From NCBI GenBank assembly GCA_030141605.1, contig JAQGDQ010000744.1:39110-103109 (forward strand): a stretch of 64,000 bases of DNA. Direction: 5' to 3'. A program made the translations under genes and the position numbers. Below the pieces are notes generated by a model. The model was given only the letters and a program-made list of their open reading frames with translations, searched no databases and had not been told where the DNA came from. This DNA comes from Tubiluchus corallicola (Eukaryota; Priapulida; Priapulimorpha; Priapulimorphida; Tubiluchidae). This document shows, one piece after another, positions 1-50,000 of this stretch (position 1 is its first letter; every line of letters starts with the position of its first letter).

Positions 1-37160
<37,160 letters not shown>

Positions 37161-37168
37161 ATAGTTGG
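37161..37168. repeat. Target site duplication of the hAT element (left)
   Basis: ATAGTTGG, identical to 40507-40514. Confidence 0.95.
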
Positions 37169-40100
37169 CAGGGGCGGAACTAGGGGGGGGGGCGAAGGGG
37201 GGAGGGGGCGAAGGGGGGAGGGGGGGGGGGGGGTGGCGCCCCCCTGCCGTACCTCCCAGGCCTCCCACAAATGGACAATTTTTTTGCAGTAGCCCAGTAA
37301 TATTTTTTACCATTAAAGTTTGTCACCGAGTTAAATTATTCTGACTGTTAATACGTGCCTGACCAGATGTGTTTACCTGAAAGTCAGGATGTAGTTAATT
37401 TGTTTGCATGTAATCTATTCAGGAGGCAGGCAGGAACAGTTAACAAAGCAGCTCGTTTAGTAGCATTAGCGCCTTTGCACAAAAGACTGTTAGTTAACAA
37501 AACGGCTCAGTTAGCACTCGAGCTTCATTCAGCAGTGTGTTATAATAGAGAATAAGTGAAATAATAGAGCGAAAACAATGCAAACATTGAAGTCATGTTG
37601 AGCTACCCTAGTACCAGAGAGTCAGTTTGTCCAGCTTGCCTAGTACCAGAGAGTCAGTTTGTCTAGCTAGCCTAGTACCAGAGAGTCGGTTTGGGAGATA
37701 CAAATTGATGAGCCACGGCTCAGCCACCTCGTGATTGGACATTACCGACTCTTTGCTACTCCTTAGCGACTCTTTCCCACAAGTTTGCTGCATAAAAGGG
37801 CGTGATTTTTGAGCAGATTTCATCATTTTTCTCCTGCTAGTAGAATCTCTGCTAGTTTTCGCTGCGATTTCAGCTGTTGTTTCATCTTGTTGACAAACAG
37901 GAATTTTCACGTGATTACATGTTACATCATGTCTGGGAATAGGGAAGACGACAAAGTTGTACCACCTAGAAAACGGCAGAAAACTTTAGACTTTTTTATC
38001 CAAGGAGGAAGTAAAAAGGAATCAGCATGTAAAGATGCAGAAGACGAGAAACAACTGAAGTCTTCTACTCAGAACATAAGAGCAAATGACTTGGGGCCTG
38101 TGTCTGAGAAACCACGGCAACCACACATGACGAAATATCCGAAAACTGGCCAAGGAAAGAATGCTCGTTCTTTTCAGTATAGTTGGTTCGGGAGACACTC
38201 ATGGCTGGAGTACTCGAAGCAGACAGACGCAGCATTTTGTTTTGCATGCAGGCATTTTGGTAAACAAAGACAGATTTCTTGGACTGAAGTCGGATTTAAA
38301 AAATGGAAAGATGCAATGCATGATATGCAAAAGCACGACACGAAGAGACGGAATCACACAAGGACAGCATGTCAATGTGGGCCGTCTTCAAAAGCAGTAG
38401 CAAAACAGGTGACATTCAAAAACGGATGGAACTTGCGTACGCAAAACAGGATGAGGAAAAAAGACAGTACGTACGCAGAATTATAGCTACTGTAGAACTG
38501 TGCGCAAAACAGTGTCTTCCCCTGCGTGGTCACATCGAAACAGAAGTCAGCTCGGCCAAAGGAAATTTTCTTGAACTGCTCGCATATCTGAAAAAGTTTG
38601 ATCCATTTCTGCAAACTTACACTCCACCAAAGAATGCCACGTATACGAGTGGGAAAATTCAAAACGAGGTCTTAGATATTATGTCTCATGAAATTCTGTC
38701 AGAAGTGGTTCAAAGAGTGAAGAAGTCGGGGTGTTATGCAATCATGGCAGATGAAGCAAGAGATGGAAGGAGAGAATTGCTAGCACTGTGTGTGAGATTT
38801 CTCAATGTTGACAACGGTAATGTAGAGGAACATTTCGTAGGTTTTGACAGGTTAGAAGCGTTTGATGCCAATTCAATCACGCAGCATATCATGAAGTGCC
38901 TTGATAAACTGAAGATTGACGTGGCTACGTGTGTGGCACAGAGTTACGATGGCGCTAGTGTGATGAGTGGCACTGACGGCGGCGTTCAAGCCAAATTCAG
39001 AGAAACTAATGAGGCTGCGGTGTATGTCCACTGTTACGGACATCAACTCAACTTGGTCATTAGACACACGTGCAAATGTGTTCCGGAGGTCAAAGACTTC
39101 TTCAGTACAATGGAAAATGTATACACATTCTTCAAAAAGTCACTAGTCTGACACGGAATGTTGGAAGAAGTTAAAAGAGAACTGGGATTGTCAGGCGTCG
39201 GCGAATTAACACAGATATCAGAAACAAGGTGGGCGTGTCAAATCAGAGCATGCAAAGCAATGAAGAAGAACTACAAGGCGGTAGTTCAATGTTTGGAAGG
39301 AATTGATGAGCCCGTTGCAGTTGGGTTGCTACAAAAACTGATCCGAAAAAAGTTTGTGTACTGTTTGTTTCTTTTTGAGATGCTACTCGGTACATGTGAA
39401 GTGTTGCACAAATTCCTCCAAAAAACGGACATCGATTTACTTCAGGCTGAAACGTACAAAAATGACGTGTGCGAGGAGTTGAGATCATTGCGTGACGTTG
39501 ACAAATCAAACGAACTGGTGGCCAATGTCGAAGCTTTTGTCAGTGACCTTGATGTCGAACTAACCACTGAGCGCAAACGGCAGAATAAACCGAGGAGTGG
39601 CTTGCACGATTTTTTTGTCACTGCAAACATTGGATTTGCAAATAGCGTCTTGGGTGATAATGTAGACCTTCATCGAAACATCATGCTGCCATGTGTCGAT
39701 AGAATCGTAGCAGAAATCGAGGTGCGATTTTGTTCACTTGATCCTGAAATTCTCCGTGGAGTATCAGCACTTCACCCAACATCTGAAAATTTCTTGAGTA
39801 TTGAGGATCTGACAAGTTTTGCTGAACACTACAATATTCAGACTGACATGCTAAAAACAGAGACTGTGATGGCCAAAAGAGTACTTGGTCGAGTTGAGGA
39901 ACCAACAATATTATCCCTTTGGAAGGTGCTCGACGGTGATTTGTTTCCCATTCTAAAACGTGTTCTTCAGATTGGAGTCACTATTCCAGTCACTAGCTGC
40001 TCATGTGAACGGTGTTTCAGTGTTTTGCGAAGGTTGCATTCGTGGCTCTGTCGAACAATGAGGGAGGAACGGTTAAATCATTTGGCAGTCATTCACATTG

Positions 40101-40506
40101 AGCGAGATGTGTACGATGAGTGTGTGTCGGAAAACAAAGTCATCGACACGTTTTTAGCAAAAGACCTGCGACGTTAAAATTATGACACATACTTAAACTT
40201 GACATAATAATGTAATATTTCCTGCGTATTATTTTCTTAAAATTTGTGTATGATAAATTTTTGTAAATAACAATTTAGTAAATAATTTTTGTAAATAACA
40301 TAAAAATTAAACTTAACACAATAATATAATATTTCCTGCGTTTTATTTTCTTAAAATTTGGGTATGATAAATTTAACGTTAGGTTAACTGAGAGGCCTGC
40401 ATGCAGTATAAAAGGGGTTAAAAATTGGCTTAACGACTTCGGATACCTCGCCCCCCCCCCGAAAATTTTTGCGCCCCCCTGCTTGCCACATCTAGTTCCG
40501 CCCCTG
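37169..40506 (+). mobile_element. hAT transposon, nearly intact
   Basis: 3,338 bp with perfect 15-bp terminal inverted repeats (CAGGGGCGGAACTAG and CTAGTTCCGCCCCTG). It is flanked by a perfect 8-bp target duplication, ATAGTTGG, at 37161-37168 and 40507-40514. Both subterminal regions have long G or C runs (37177-37245 and 40451-40485). It holds one transposase gene on the plus strand. Perfect ends and duplication plus only two coding breaks indicate a recent insertion. Confidence 0.97.
37929..40177 (+). pseudogene. hAT transposase (ZMYM/TTF-finger type), broken by one frameshift and one stop
   Basis: Cut-and-paste transposase of the hAT superfamily. N-terminal part 37929-38350: a basic KRQKTLDFF start, then a TTF/BED-like zinc region (WLEYSKQTDAAFCFACRHFG). 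Near 38345-38351 the frame changes; the C-terminal part continues from there in the other frame. An in-frame TGA at 39149-39151 then cuts the protein; CGA to TGA would explain it. Conserved blocks: YAIMADEARDGRRELLALC (first catalytic Asp), CVAQSYDGASVMSG, VHCYGHQLNLVI, ETRWACQIRA, and the C-terminal hAT dimerisation region (TSCSCERCFSVLRRLHSW, REERLNHLAVIHI). An upstream in-frame ATG at 37809 exists; 37929 (ATGTCTGGG) fits the usual start better. The copy is inactive as it stands. Confidence 0.93.
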
Positions 40507-40514
40507 ATAGTTGG
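40507..40514. repeat. Target site duplication of the hAT element (right)
   Basis: ATAGTTGG, identical to 37161-37168. Confidence 0.95.
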
Positions 40515-40751
40515 CAATCTCTAACTTTGCATAAATTTTCATAAACTAAAAGAAACTAGGCACACAGACTTTACACCAAAATATCCAAAAATGACAGATA
40601 AGTCCAATTAATCAAGTGAGTTGTGCCTAAAATCACAGTAGTGACATTTATTCAGGTGTATTACTTTAGATGAATCTATAGTATACACGTATATAAGTAC
40701 GTGTATAAGCCCCATACCATACCAGAAACCCATATAATATAGGCGCTATTA

Positions 40752-41054
40752 CACTTTCGCACCGCCTAGCTTTTTCTAGGTTATTACTCGTTTTTAGGCT
40801 CGTAAGTCAGCATTCTATTATTCTTACGTCATCAGTGAATGTTTCCGCTAATCTAATTGTAATTTAATAATATATTTAGGTATAATTACCAATAATTACG
40901 CTGTATTCACAGTTCTACACCTATACAGGGCGTATCGCCATCTTGTTTGTGTGTGTAGTCACGTGACGAATTTCGTTGGTCTGATTTCTGGCCTGCAGGC
41001 GTGAAAACAACAAATACGGCAATAGGCCAAGAAAAGCTAGGCGGTGCGAAAGTG
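40752..41054. mobile_element. 303-bp MITE with TA flanks
   Basis: CACTTTCGCACCGCCTAGCT on the left and its exact reverse complement AGCTAGGCGGTGCGAAAGTG on the right, both flanked by TA. No coding content. Contains a CACGTGAC-type E-box-like site at about 40960. Confidence 0.88.
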
Positions 41055-44000
41055 TACTAGCGTCTATAATATATATTAGACGTCACGTATATAGACCATT
41101 GCTATGGTACTTTCTGACTGTTAAGCCTAATTCTACTCAAACCAAAATGAAAAAACTAAGTTACTGTAGGAACCATTACTTTATTACAAATACAATGTAC
41201 GAAAACAAACCATTAATTGCCTGACTTGTCGTTAGCCTGAACGGCATGACAAGTATAGCAAATGACGCATATAACGTGCATAAAGCTTCCATGTTTAATC
41301 AGTCAGATGTTAAATAAATTATGATTATAACTTAGAATTTTAATTAATTGCTACAACGTTGCCATGAGGTAAAAGCCGCAGAACTGCAGAAACTACAACG
41401 AGCACGTGGTCGAGTGTTTGGCGCTGCTAACTCACTACGGTAGCGCAAGCGAAAGAAAGATTTTTGGGGAAATTCAGTTCATGCCAGATTTGTTGACTTG
41501 CTCTGAGCGTGATAATGGTTATTATAGTGGCACCTAAAGCGTATGCCAATAGTTAACGCATCTACATCGTCCAGTACAAGACCAGTCAACGTAAGGGATT
41601 ATGCTGTGGAAGCGTGAGGAAATGAATACATGTATGTGCCCTGACATCCAAATACCACAATTTATCATTATATATCAGCCTTCAATCAGGGCAGTTTATA
41701 CACTTGAGGTAATTCTACTATGGTTGCATACGCCAGGTTGCACGTGGCTTTCTCTCTCTCTTCTCTCTTTGTAGTGGTTATCCCCCTTATTCAATGCTAC
41801 ACTACACACTAGTAGTTTAATGCTTATTTAAATGATTGCATATTAGTGAATAACAGCAGCTGTAATGTCTTATTTACTCTATTTAATGTGATTAATTGAT
41901 CATGACAGTCATAATACTCTATAGGGTGTCACATACATGCGAGAAGTTTTATTATTGGTTATAATACTACGAAGTCGGAAGACAGTCAGATGAAAAGTAG
42001 AGCACCTCCCTTTGAACAATTAGTTGGAGTTAAGTTTCCCGGTTCTCATGATGTTCAACACAATTTGTCCGACTCGATTCAATTTTGTCTTCTGATTATG
42101 TCGGTCATGCAAACAATTCATCCGATTTCGTCCGACTTTATCCGACAGTCCGATTTGTCGTAGCATGTAAACTAAGCATTAGATGTTCGACATTCGCCTT
42201 GAGTACAGTGATGTTTTGTACTAAATTCCCTGATGGTGTTTGTTGTCACCATGCAGTGATGCCTTGGCTTTCAAGGTTTTTAAAAATATTCTCTGCAATA
42301 CTAATAATTTTAAGTCAGAAAATTCTACAGGTAAGATGCCCAAAATTTAACGATGAGAGTGGATTTATGCGCAGCCGCCCTGTCCCTTTGGAATGTCCAG
42401 GTGAGACTATAATAATATCAGCAGCAACAGTGAAGCATATAGGTATTATGAACAAATTGTTCGCACCACCAGTGGCTCCACTACCACCATCACACCATCG
42501 TCACTACTGCAATTACCACAACTACCAAGCATACAATCAAAACACAATTAAGTTGAAATGAACACAAAACAAGAATGCCAACGATGATGATGACGATGAC
42601 GACGACGACAACAACAGCAACATGAAAAATGACAAATACATATTTGTCATGTATTTATTAACAGAATTAATCAAAAGTCAGACTGCAGAAAACATGAACA
42701 GAACTGGATCGTGCATTTCTGCAGGAACACCACTTTACCGTACATACCTAAGTTAAATTTTGAATATGTGGATGACATCCTAGTTTAGCTGAAACAAAAT
42801 ATGTAATCAATTCAAACATTAAATTCAATGATGTAAATTCAAAGGTGACAGTAAGCATTCAACCAGAACATACAAAGATTTACCTACACCTTAAACACAG
42901 CTGACCAATTATCTTGCTTACTGAATCAAAAACTATTAGAAAACATACAAACTTAGCAGTCATATTGCAGGTATCATACTCTGCTTCCCGTTATTAGAGC
43001 TTATTGAGGCTCACATAATAAAACTCAACTTTTTAAAATTCGTTCAAATAATTTTTCCATTTCAACTGCCTGAAGCTGCATGCATGGCTACTAGATACGT
43101 TTCGCTGAAACATTGTTTATGCAAGTATTGTGAGCAAGAGAGATTCTCAACTGATTGACAGTCAATGACTGAACAATACATTGATGCAATAAAGTACTCT
43201 GTACTACCGTCGTTTTTGCACCCCTTTCCCACCAAAAAATTACACCAAGTATTGTTATTAACTTTTGATGGATTGACAGTAAAATGGCAATTACTGTGAA
43301 TATTGTCTAAACTCAAGTAGCAGTTCATTTTTTTGGACAGTCTTATTAATTATTGATTTAGTAATGCAATAGTTTTAATAAAGTTTTACAATAAGATAAT
43401 GTTTTACAGCAGTAAGAAATGGGCATAGCATAAAATTTTCTTTTCCCTATGGGGATGGCGTCGTAAATAAAATCTCGAATAAAATGGCGGGTAAATGCTT
43501 TTCTCGCCAGGTGTCACGCAGTCCATATGGATACAGGCTGAGAGGAGTAAAACTTCGTTTATCACATCACATGGCTTGCTGTGTTTTGGGCAAAAGTTTC
43601 AGTGTTTTACCTTGCTAAATTCGTTAATATACACATGATGCAAGTTTTCTGGCGACGGATTTAATCACTCACACAAAAAAGAGCAGAGTTTGTGTAAGTA
43701 GCAAAAGTAACTTTGTAAAATCAAGACAGGGTAATAATTTTTACACACAATCCCTCAGTGGCGATGAGAAGTAGTCAGTTCTTGAAACATTAATTTATGA
43801 TGGTGTCCGTTATGCGAACTCAAACAGCTGAAATTTCTGATTCTGAAATGATGCACATGCCACAAACCACTGCTTTATGACAAGAACTTTCTGTATGATA
43901 AAACCCGAACTTATTAGCATGTCAGAATGGATTTATTCTTTGCTTTTGCATATCAGTTTGCTTACAGTATAATAATTAGTATACTCGAAAACATAAATAC

Positions 44001-46960
44001 ACGTGTAAAATGGTTAAATTTACATTAGCATACAGCTCTGAAAATTTCTATCAATTTCAAATACACTTTGGCACACTCCAACCTGGAATTCAGCTTTTGA
44101 AGTCGTGGTCTACACAATAGAGTGTTTGTGATGTGACTGGAGGCTGGCTCATTACCAATCCAAGATGAGTAACATCTGTCATCTATGACATAAGCAGCCA
44201 AGGTTTGCAATGATACTGTCCAGAGCGAGTATCGAACCCTTGTCAGTCATATTCTACTCGCATGAAAGTGTGTGTGCCAGTCCAGTAAGCCGTGAACCCT
44301 GAGCATATTTAAAATTTTTGATGTGTTTCACGTTGTAGGACTTTTTTGGGAAGTGATCATTTTATCCAAATTTACATGGTTACTGTGAACAGGTAGTCTG
44401 GATTTTATAAATGAAAGTTACATCTGACAGGCTAACCACTGAAACGTTGTGCATATTTTTAAATCCTGTTTGATCCTTACATAATTTTTTAATGCAAGAT
44501 TTTGCTAACTAAAGGATAATTACTTTGTGCTCAGCATGATGCATTGCTACTTATTGATGCTAATAGGCTGTAAAACTGTCAATGGATTGAGCATTGTATC
44601 ATATTTGCTACTATTTTGCAGGAGAAAATGTAGGTTTTGATGTATGGTTAATTGTTAGGGTTAATTAAACTAGAGAAAAACAAAAAGGCTGTTCTCACAT
44701 TGTTAGGCTCATACAGGAAGTTTTAGGATGACACATTGTAGGTGATGTTTTGAAGTCTCTTCTACAACTAGTAACTGTTTTGCCTATTAGACCTAAATAG
44801 ACCTATTAGACCTGTTTGTTTCCGATTTGCTGTCATTTTACACTATGAGTAGGGTAACTACTTTTTTGTTTACTTTTTGTCGTGTGACTATGTTGTTATG
44901 ACTTTTCCAAATCTTTTAATCATTAGATTATACATCTAATTTTGATTAGTTAACCACTTTTTTCACATAAATAATTTGTTTAAAAGTGTAGTTTTTTATT
45001 AAAAAATAGTAATTCATTTCTAACTAATTAATAAGAGATAAATATAAACATGTGTCTTTGTTGTTTTTCTTCGGTTTTTATTGTTAGTACTAACTTGCAA
45101 AGTGAATTTGCATTATGTAACCACAGCTGTAACACATTGATAAACTAGGGACAATCTTGCATTGCATAACTGAACCAGTTTCTTATGTGTCTGACCTCAA
45201 TGAGTTCTGTTCATTGGTCACTCAAAAGGTGCTAGTTAAGAAACTGTGTTTGCCAGACAGCCCAAACTTTCTTACTTTATGTTTACTCTAACTATGACCT
45301 AAAAGCACAAAGGTTTGGGTTGGAATCCTGACTGACTTTATTTTTTTCAGAACTTTCCTCTTTCTAAATTTGAATAACTGATCTTACTTTTATGCAACAT
45401 CAAAATTTCTGCTTAAATATAGATAAATATACAAAGCTGTTCATTTTCCTTCTGACATAATTGGGCCAAATAACAACTCGTGTCCGCATTTTGCTGATGA
45501 CTTTGTTGCAATTGTAGTAACAATCGCTGTCATAACTAGTGTCATGAGTAACACTGTGCAGGCTGCAGCTGTATCTGATAGCTACTGGGATATCAATTTA
45601 CAAGTTGTGGATGAGCACTGGTCATTTAGTGTTTACATTATAGAAGCAGCTGTACAAACTGGTCAACAATCTGCCCTTGGCAGGCTAATTTCATTTGGGT
45701 AAACGTAAAAAAATAACTTGAGTCTCGCACAAAATGGTATTGTGGGTCGGCAACCTGAAAGAAACGTAATTTTTTTCTAGGCTTTATATATAGAGCTACT
45801 GCAGAATAAACATCGTGTCAAGAATGCTGTGTAGTCATATTTTGCTAAGTTTGTATCGTTTTGATCACACCTTGAAATAACATTAGTTTTGTAGTGTAAG
45901 TTTTACCAGTCATACTAATACTAGTACTAGCCATACTATGGCTGCTCTAGTAGGGCTGCTTCCACACAGGGTTTGAAAAAAAATTGTAAATAATTCCATC
46001 CATGTTTCTATTGAAGTTGCGCCTATATGTATTTTTAATTCACGCTTGTGTGTGATAAACTAACTACAGTAGCGCAACTAAAAGTTAGAAGAAAAGGCTA
46101 ACTTAGGAAAATGAACTGAATATTAAATACACATATATGGAACAATGTGAAGAGGACACAGATAGTTACATGTATAACAAGTTACCTTTCTTTGAGGTTG
46201 CCTTAAATAATCATAATAGCTTTTCTGTATGATAACAAGGCATTAGACTAATTAAACTGGAAATATTTTTTTTTAAAAAGGTATTAGATTTTAAATCTAG
46301 TTTTGACCTCAGGCACATATCTTGTTGGGTATTCTTTTCTATTTTTATGTGCTATAACACACGACAAAGCGGAATCCAGGAGTCAGTGCTTGAGCTTGTG
46401 CAATGCACTTTTGATTGTGTAAGGACCGGAACATAACTGTTTCATAACTGTTTTTAAGGGTTTTTAAGATGAGTTTCAAGTGAATTGGCAGAGGCATTTT
46501 GGTTATGTTTGGATGTTCATGCATCCTCCCCCAGTGACCAGAAGCAGTGAACCTGTTGGTCAACTATTCGTTCCTTAATTTACTAACTTGACTTGGCATT
46601 GCTCAACTTTGGTCAGTAAGCTCATATTGTTATCGCATGCACCTAGATGTATTTGCTGCATAAATCTGTACATATACGAGTAAGCTATCTGTTCTTTATA
46701 AATCTCAAAATAATTCTGTAAATAGCAGATTCTTTAAATCTGGTTCTGTAAATAGAATTCTTGTTTTCGAGCAATTTGCATATGTTGTTGCGTGACATGT
46801 TTCTAACTTCTAAGTTATGGCTTCCGTTTGATTTTAAAATAAAACGTTTTTACAATTTTCACCCTAACAACGATTTATTGTAGATTTGCATCATAATTTT
46901 TGTTTTCTTCCATAGTTTCAGTTTGTTGGATCGAAAAGTTTTATGGAGGATTGTTGAAAT
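41055..46960. other. Gene-poor region between the hAT element and the Tudor gene
   Basis: 5.9 kb. A relatively GC-rich patch at 41395-41455 and another at 43440-43520 could be regulatory. A 158-codon open stretch on plus (42085-42561) has biased composition at its end (P, H, Y, N runs) and no recognisable domain. GAC/GAT-rich low complexity lies at 42575-42615. A short CT-rich run lies at 41750-41770. No gene supported. Confidence 0.5.
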
Positions 46961-47089
46961 ATGTCATCATCTGGGAAGAAAAAGTCGAAGCGTTTGGAAG
47001 AAGCGAAAGCGCGACTCCGAGAGAAACTCCATGGCGTGATGGCAGAGAAAGAGGCTATTGAGAAATATTTGCTCGAAATGATTGAACTG
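46961..47089 (+). CDS. Tudor gene exon 1 (start codon)
   Basis: 129 bp, 43 codons, ending in phase 0 before GTAAAC. Starts MSSSGKKKSKRLEEAKAR. A four-codon upstream ORF (ATG at 46943, TGA at 46955-46957) ends three bases before the start and could lower translation. An AG at about 46913 after a pyrimidine tract (CTTCCATAG) may be an acceptor for a 5' UTR exon border. Confidence 0.75.
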
Positions 47090-50000
47090 GTAAACTAGTA
47101 AATATAATTTTTTTGTATTTAGCTCTTTATTCAGGCCAAATTTGGCAACAGGTTTAGCAATCCAGTGTTGCAGTTTTGTATTCATTCTGCAATTTGCATT
47201 TTGCTCATGGCTGATTCAGCTTCTGTTGGTCATTAGGGTATGTAGTTGCTAGTGCTGCTTCTGCTATGATCATGAACGTTTTCTGTACCAGACAAAGCAA
47301 ATTGGGCAACCTACTTACATGTTTAATAAAAACAAATTACTCTGTATCTAGAAATGTCTGACCAGCGTAGCACAATAACAATTCAATGAGAAAGGTTTCT
47401 TCTGCCGTATTCCAATTCATACCAGCTAGTTAGCTAGATTTTGGTGTGATGGCTTTGTACATGACGGACATGTGTGAATGACTGCTTGCGCAATTCCTAT
47501 GTGACATTTTCCCCGATGACTTCTTCACTATGAGATTTTCCCGATCAAAGGTCTGAATTTTTTTGTGCGACTTATGCACATACTTAATAATCTAAGCACA
47601 TGATACTCATTACTCTTAGTTTAAGTTTAGAATTTCAACTCTTTTTCAAATCCTTCACAGCATATTTAGCTCATGTGTAGTGAAATGCTGCTATAATATT
47701 TGAAACTTTATTTGTTTTTAATATTTATGATCCTATTACATGTATTTGTAAACAAATTGTTTACAATTTTGTTAGTTTAGAAGGAATATTACATTCGTTG
47801 TACAAACTCACATTATCTGAGTCCATTGTACATATGCTGCAAATTTGTTCTCTCCTTTTACGGTTTTCAAAACCAAAATATCAAATACCCTTAAGCTATG
47901 TTAAATTTAATTGGATGTGGAGTGGAACTGAGGACAGAAAATGTTTGCAAGGTTTTACTGTATTTCTCAATTTGGTTCATACAGTACTAGTCACTATGTG
48001 TTCACTTATTAGCTAATACTCAGCGAGAGATACTACACTGTTTGTCTATATAAAGATGTTGTATTTTTCCCTTAAATTGGCAAGAAAAACCAGTTTTGGG
48101 ATTATGTGCGACTGTAAATGTTTTTTCTGCACCTGAACCAGGAAATAAGTCCTTTAATTTAAATGTACGACTAGTTTCTCTTATTGCCTTTGTTGGGATA
48201 CTGTACTATGGTCATAGATCATAGTACTTCGCAGTTCATGCTTTCAGCACGTGAATTGCATGTCCTCTGGTTTATGCCACGTTTTCCAAAGTCAGTCTGC
48301 CAGATTTACATAGCAGGAGGTGCCTGAGTGCAGTTCTTAGCTCACGATTCTTCCAGGCATAGATCACTGGATTCAGCAGTGGATTTGTAAACAGCAGCAC
48401 ATAAACAAGATTCATCACGTGGTCATTCCTCTCTTGCGACGGTTCTGTCGCCACTATCGACAGAATGTTCATCGGCAGCCAGCACACGGCAAATGTTCCC
48501 ACGACGATCAGCATCAGGTTGGCCGTACGCATGTTCTGTGAAAAGTTGATGTCCTGCTGCATGGCATGATTGATCTGCAGCATGTGGCGTCGAGCAACTA
48601 TCAGAATTCTCGTGTACACAACCAATATTGTCGTCATAATTATGATAAAGTTAGCATTGTGTATGTGTACCAGGTAAGGATTGATCAGCTTGAAGTAGTC
48701 GCAGTCACCAGCAACAAATTCCCACCGATTCTCGTACATCATAAACAGTCCCATCACAATGGAATAGATCCAAGTAGCAGTTATAACTCGCTTGACTCTA
48801 GTTGACTTTACTATTCTCCGGTACCGCAATGGGTATATAATTGCTACGTATCGATCGAGTGTAACAATCAACAACATTGCAAGTGATTCGGTTCCCAGGC
48901 ATTGTACTACGATATACGAACCAAGGCAAAGTTCTTTAGTGATTGGAACATCGTACTTTTCTATAATAACAAAAATTGTCTTTAATTGCAAAAGAGTCAA
49001 ACCGGGAAACATTTTGATTTTTTCTGAGAAACATGGTTTACTTTGTATGTACATTGTTTTTTATTTAATATGTATGCTGTAGTGGAAGGAGACAAGTTAC
49101 AGTTTAATCATTTGTTCGCTGAATCTACAAACTTAAGGTTACTTCACATTTAGTTCACGGTGTCTTGTTCACTGCTGAGGATAAACGGTTGTTTTTTTTT
49201 TGTTTTGATGTAGCCGAGTTTGAACATGATTTGAAAGCCCAAACTGGCTGTTTTTGTTACATGCTATTTTTGTATATTGGCTAGAAAACTTGCAACACAT
49301 TATACTTTTACAGTCGTAGTTTCATGTAACTTAACCTAGCAATAGAAAAGTCAGTCTATCTTACAAACCGACTCATTTATTTTAAAAGTGCATTTGTACT
49401 GTGTAACACCAAAAACCATCATCCAATCAGCCCCTGCCCCCATATCCAAACTTACCTGTGATTAATGAATTGATGGTAGCTAGTGTCACGCCCATGAGCA
49501 TGTCGGTGATGGACAGGTTACAGATGAACCAGTTGTTTGTCACATGCAGCTGAGTGTACCGTATGATGGCGACAATCACTAACAGGTTCAAGAGCGCTGT
49601 TGAAAGTGCCAGTAGGTAGAAGATCACATCGAATGTGACCGTGATAGCTGTGATTTGCATGGTAATATTTGTGATGGCAGCTGTGACATTTGCTGTGTCC
49701 CTCGTTGGTTTTAGAATGTTTTCTGTCTCCATCATCATTTCCAGAGTACTGTTAAAGATGGCAGCTATCCATATTTTGTTGAAAGATCAAAATCAAAACA
49801 TAGTTTGCAAAATAACCGTGAGTGTGCCTTCAGGCCGCAGTTGTGGAAACATCGACAGTGGCAGTGATTCTGTGTGCGCTTTGCCAGCAACCCTGTTTTC
49901 TACAATGGATTTGTGCAGGGTCTAACCTTTTAATTTTGCCAGTCTGTTTGCTAATTTGTTTGTGTGTCTAATTTAAAGTTGGCTGAAAGTGATGCATGTT

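Noticed and set aside
42085-42561. 158-codon plus-strand frame
   Set aside because: Composition is biased and repeat-like at its end; no domain, and no splice partners evident.
44025-44300. Possible tRNA-derived SINE on minus (GGGTTCGATACTC resembles a B box)
   Set aside because: No convincing A box at the right spacing and no cloverleaf or second copy seen.
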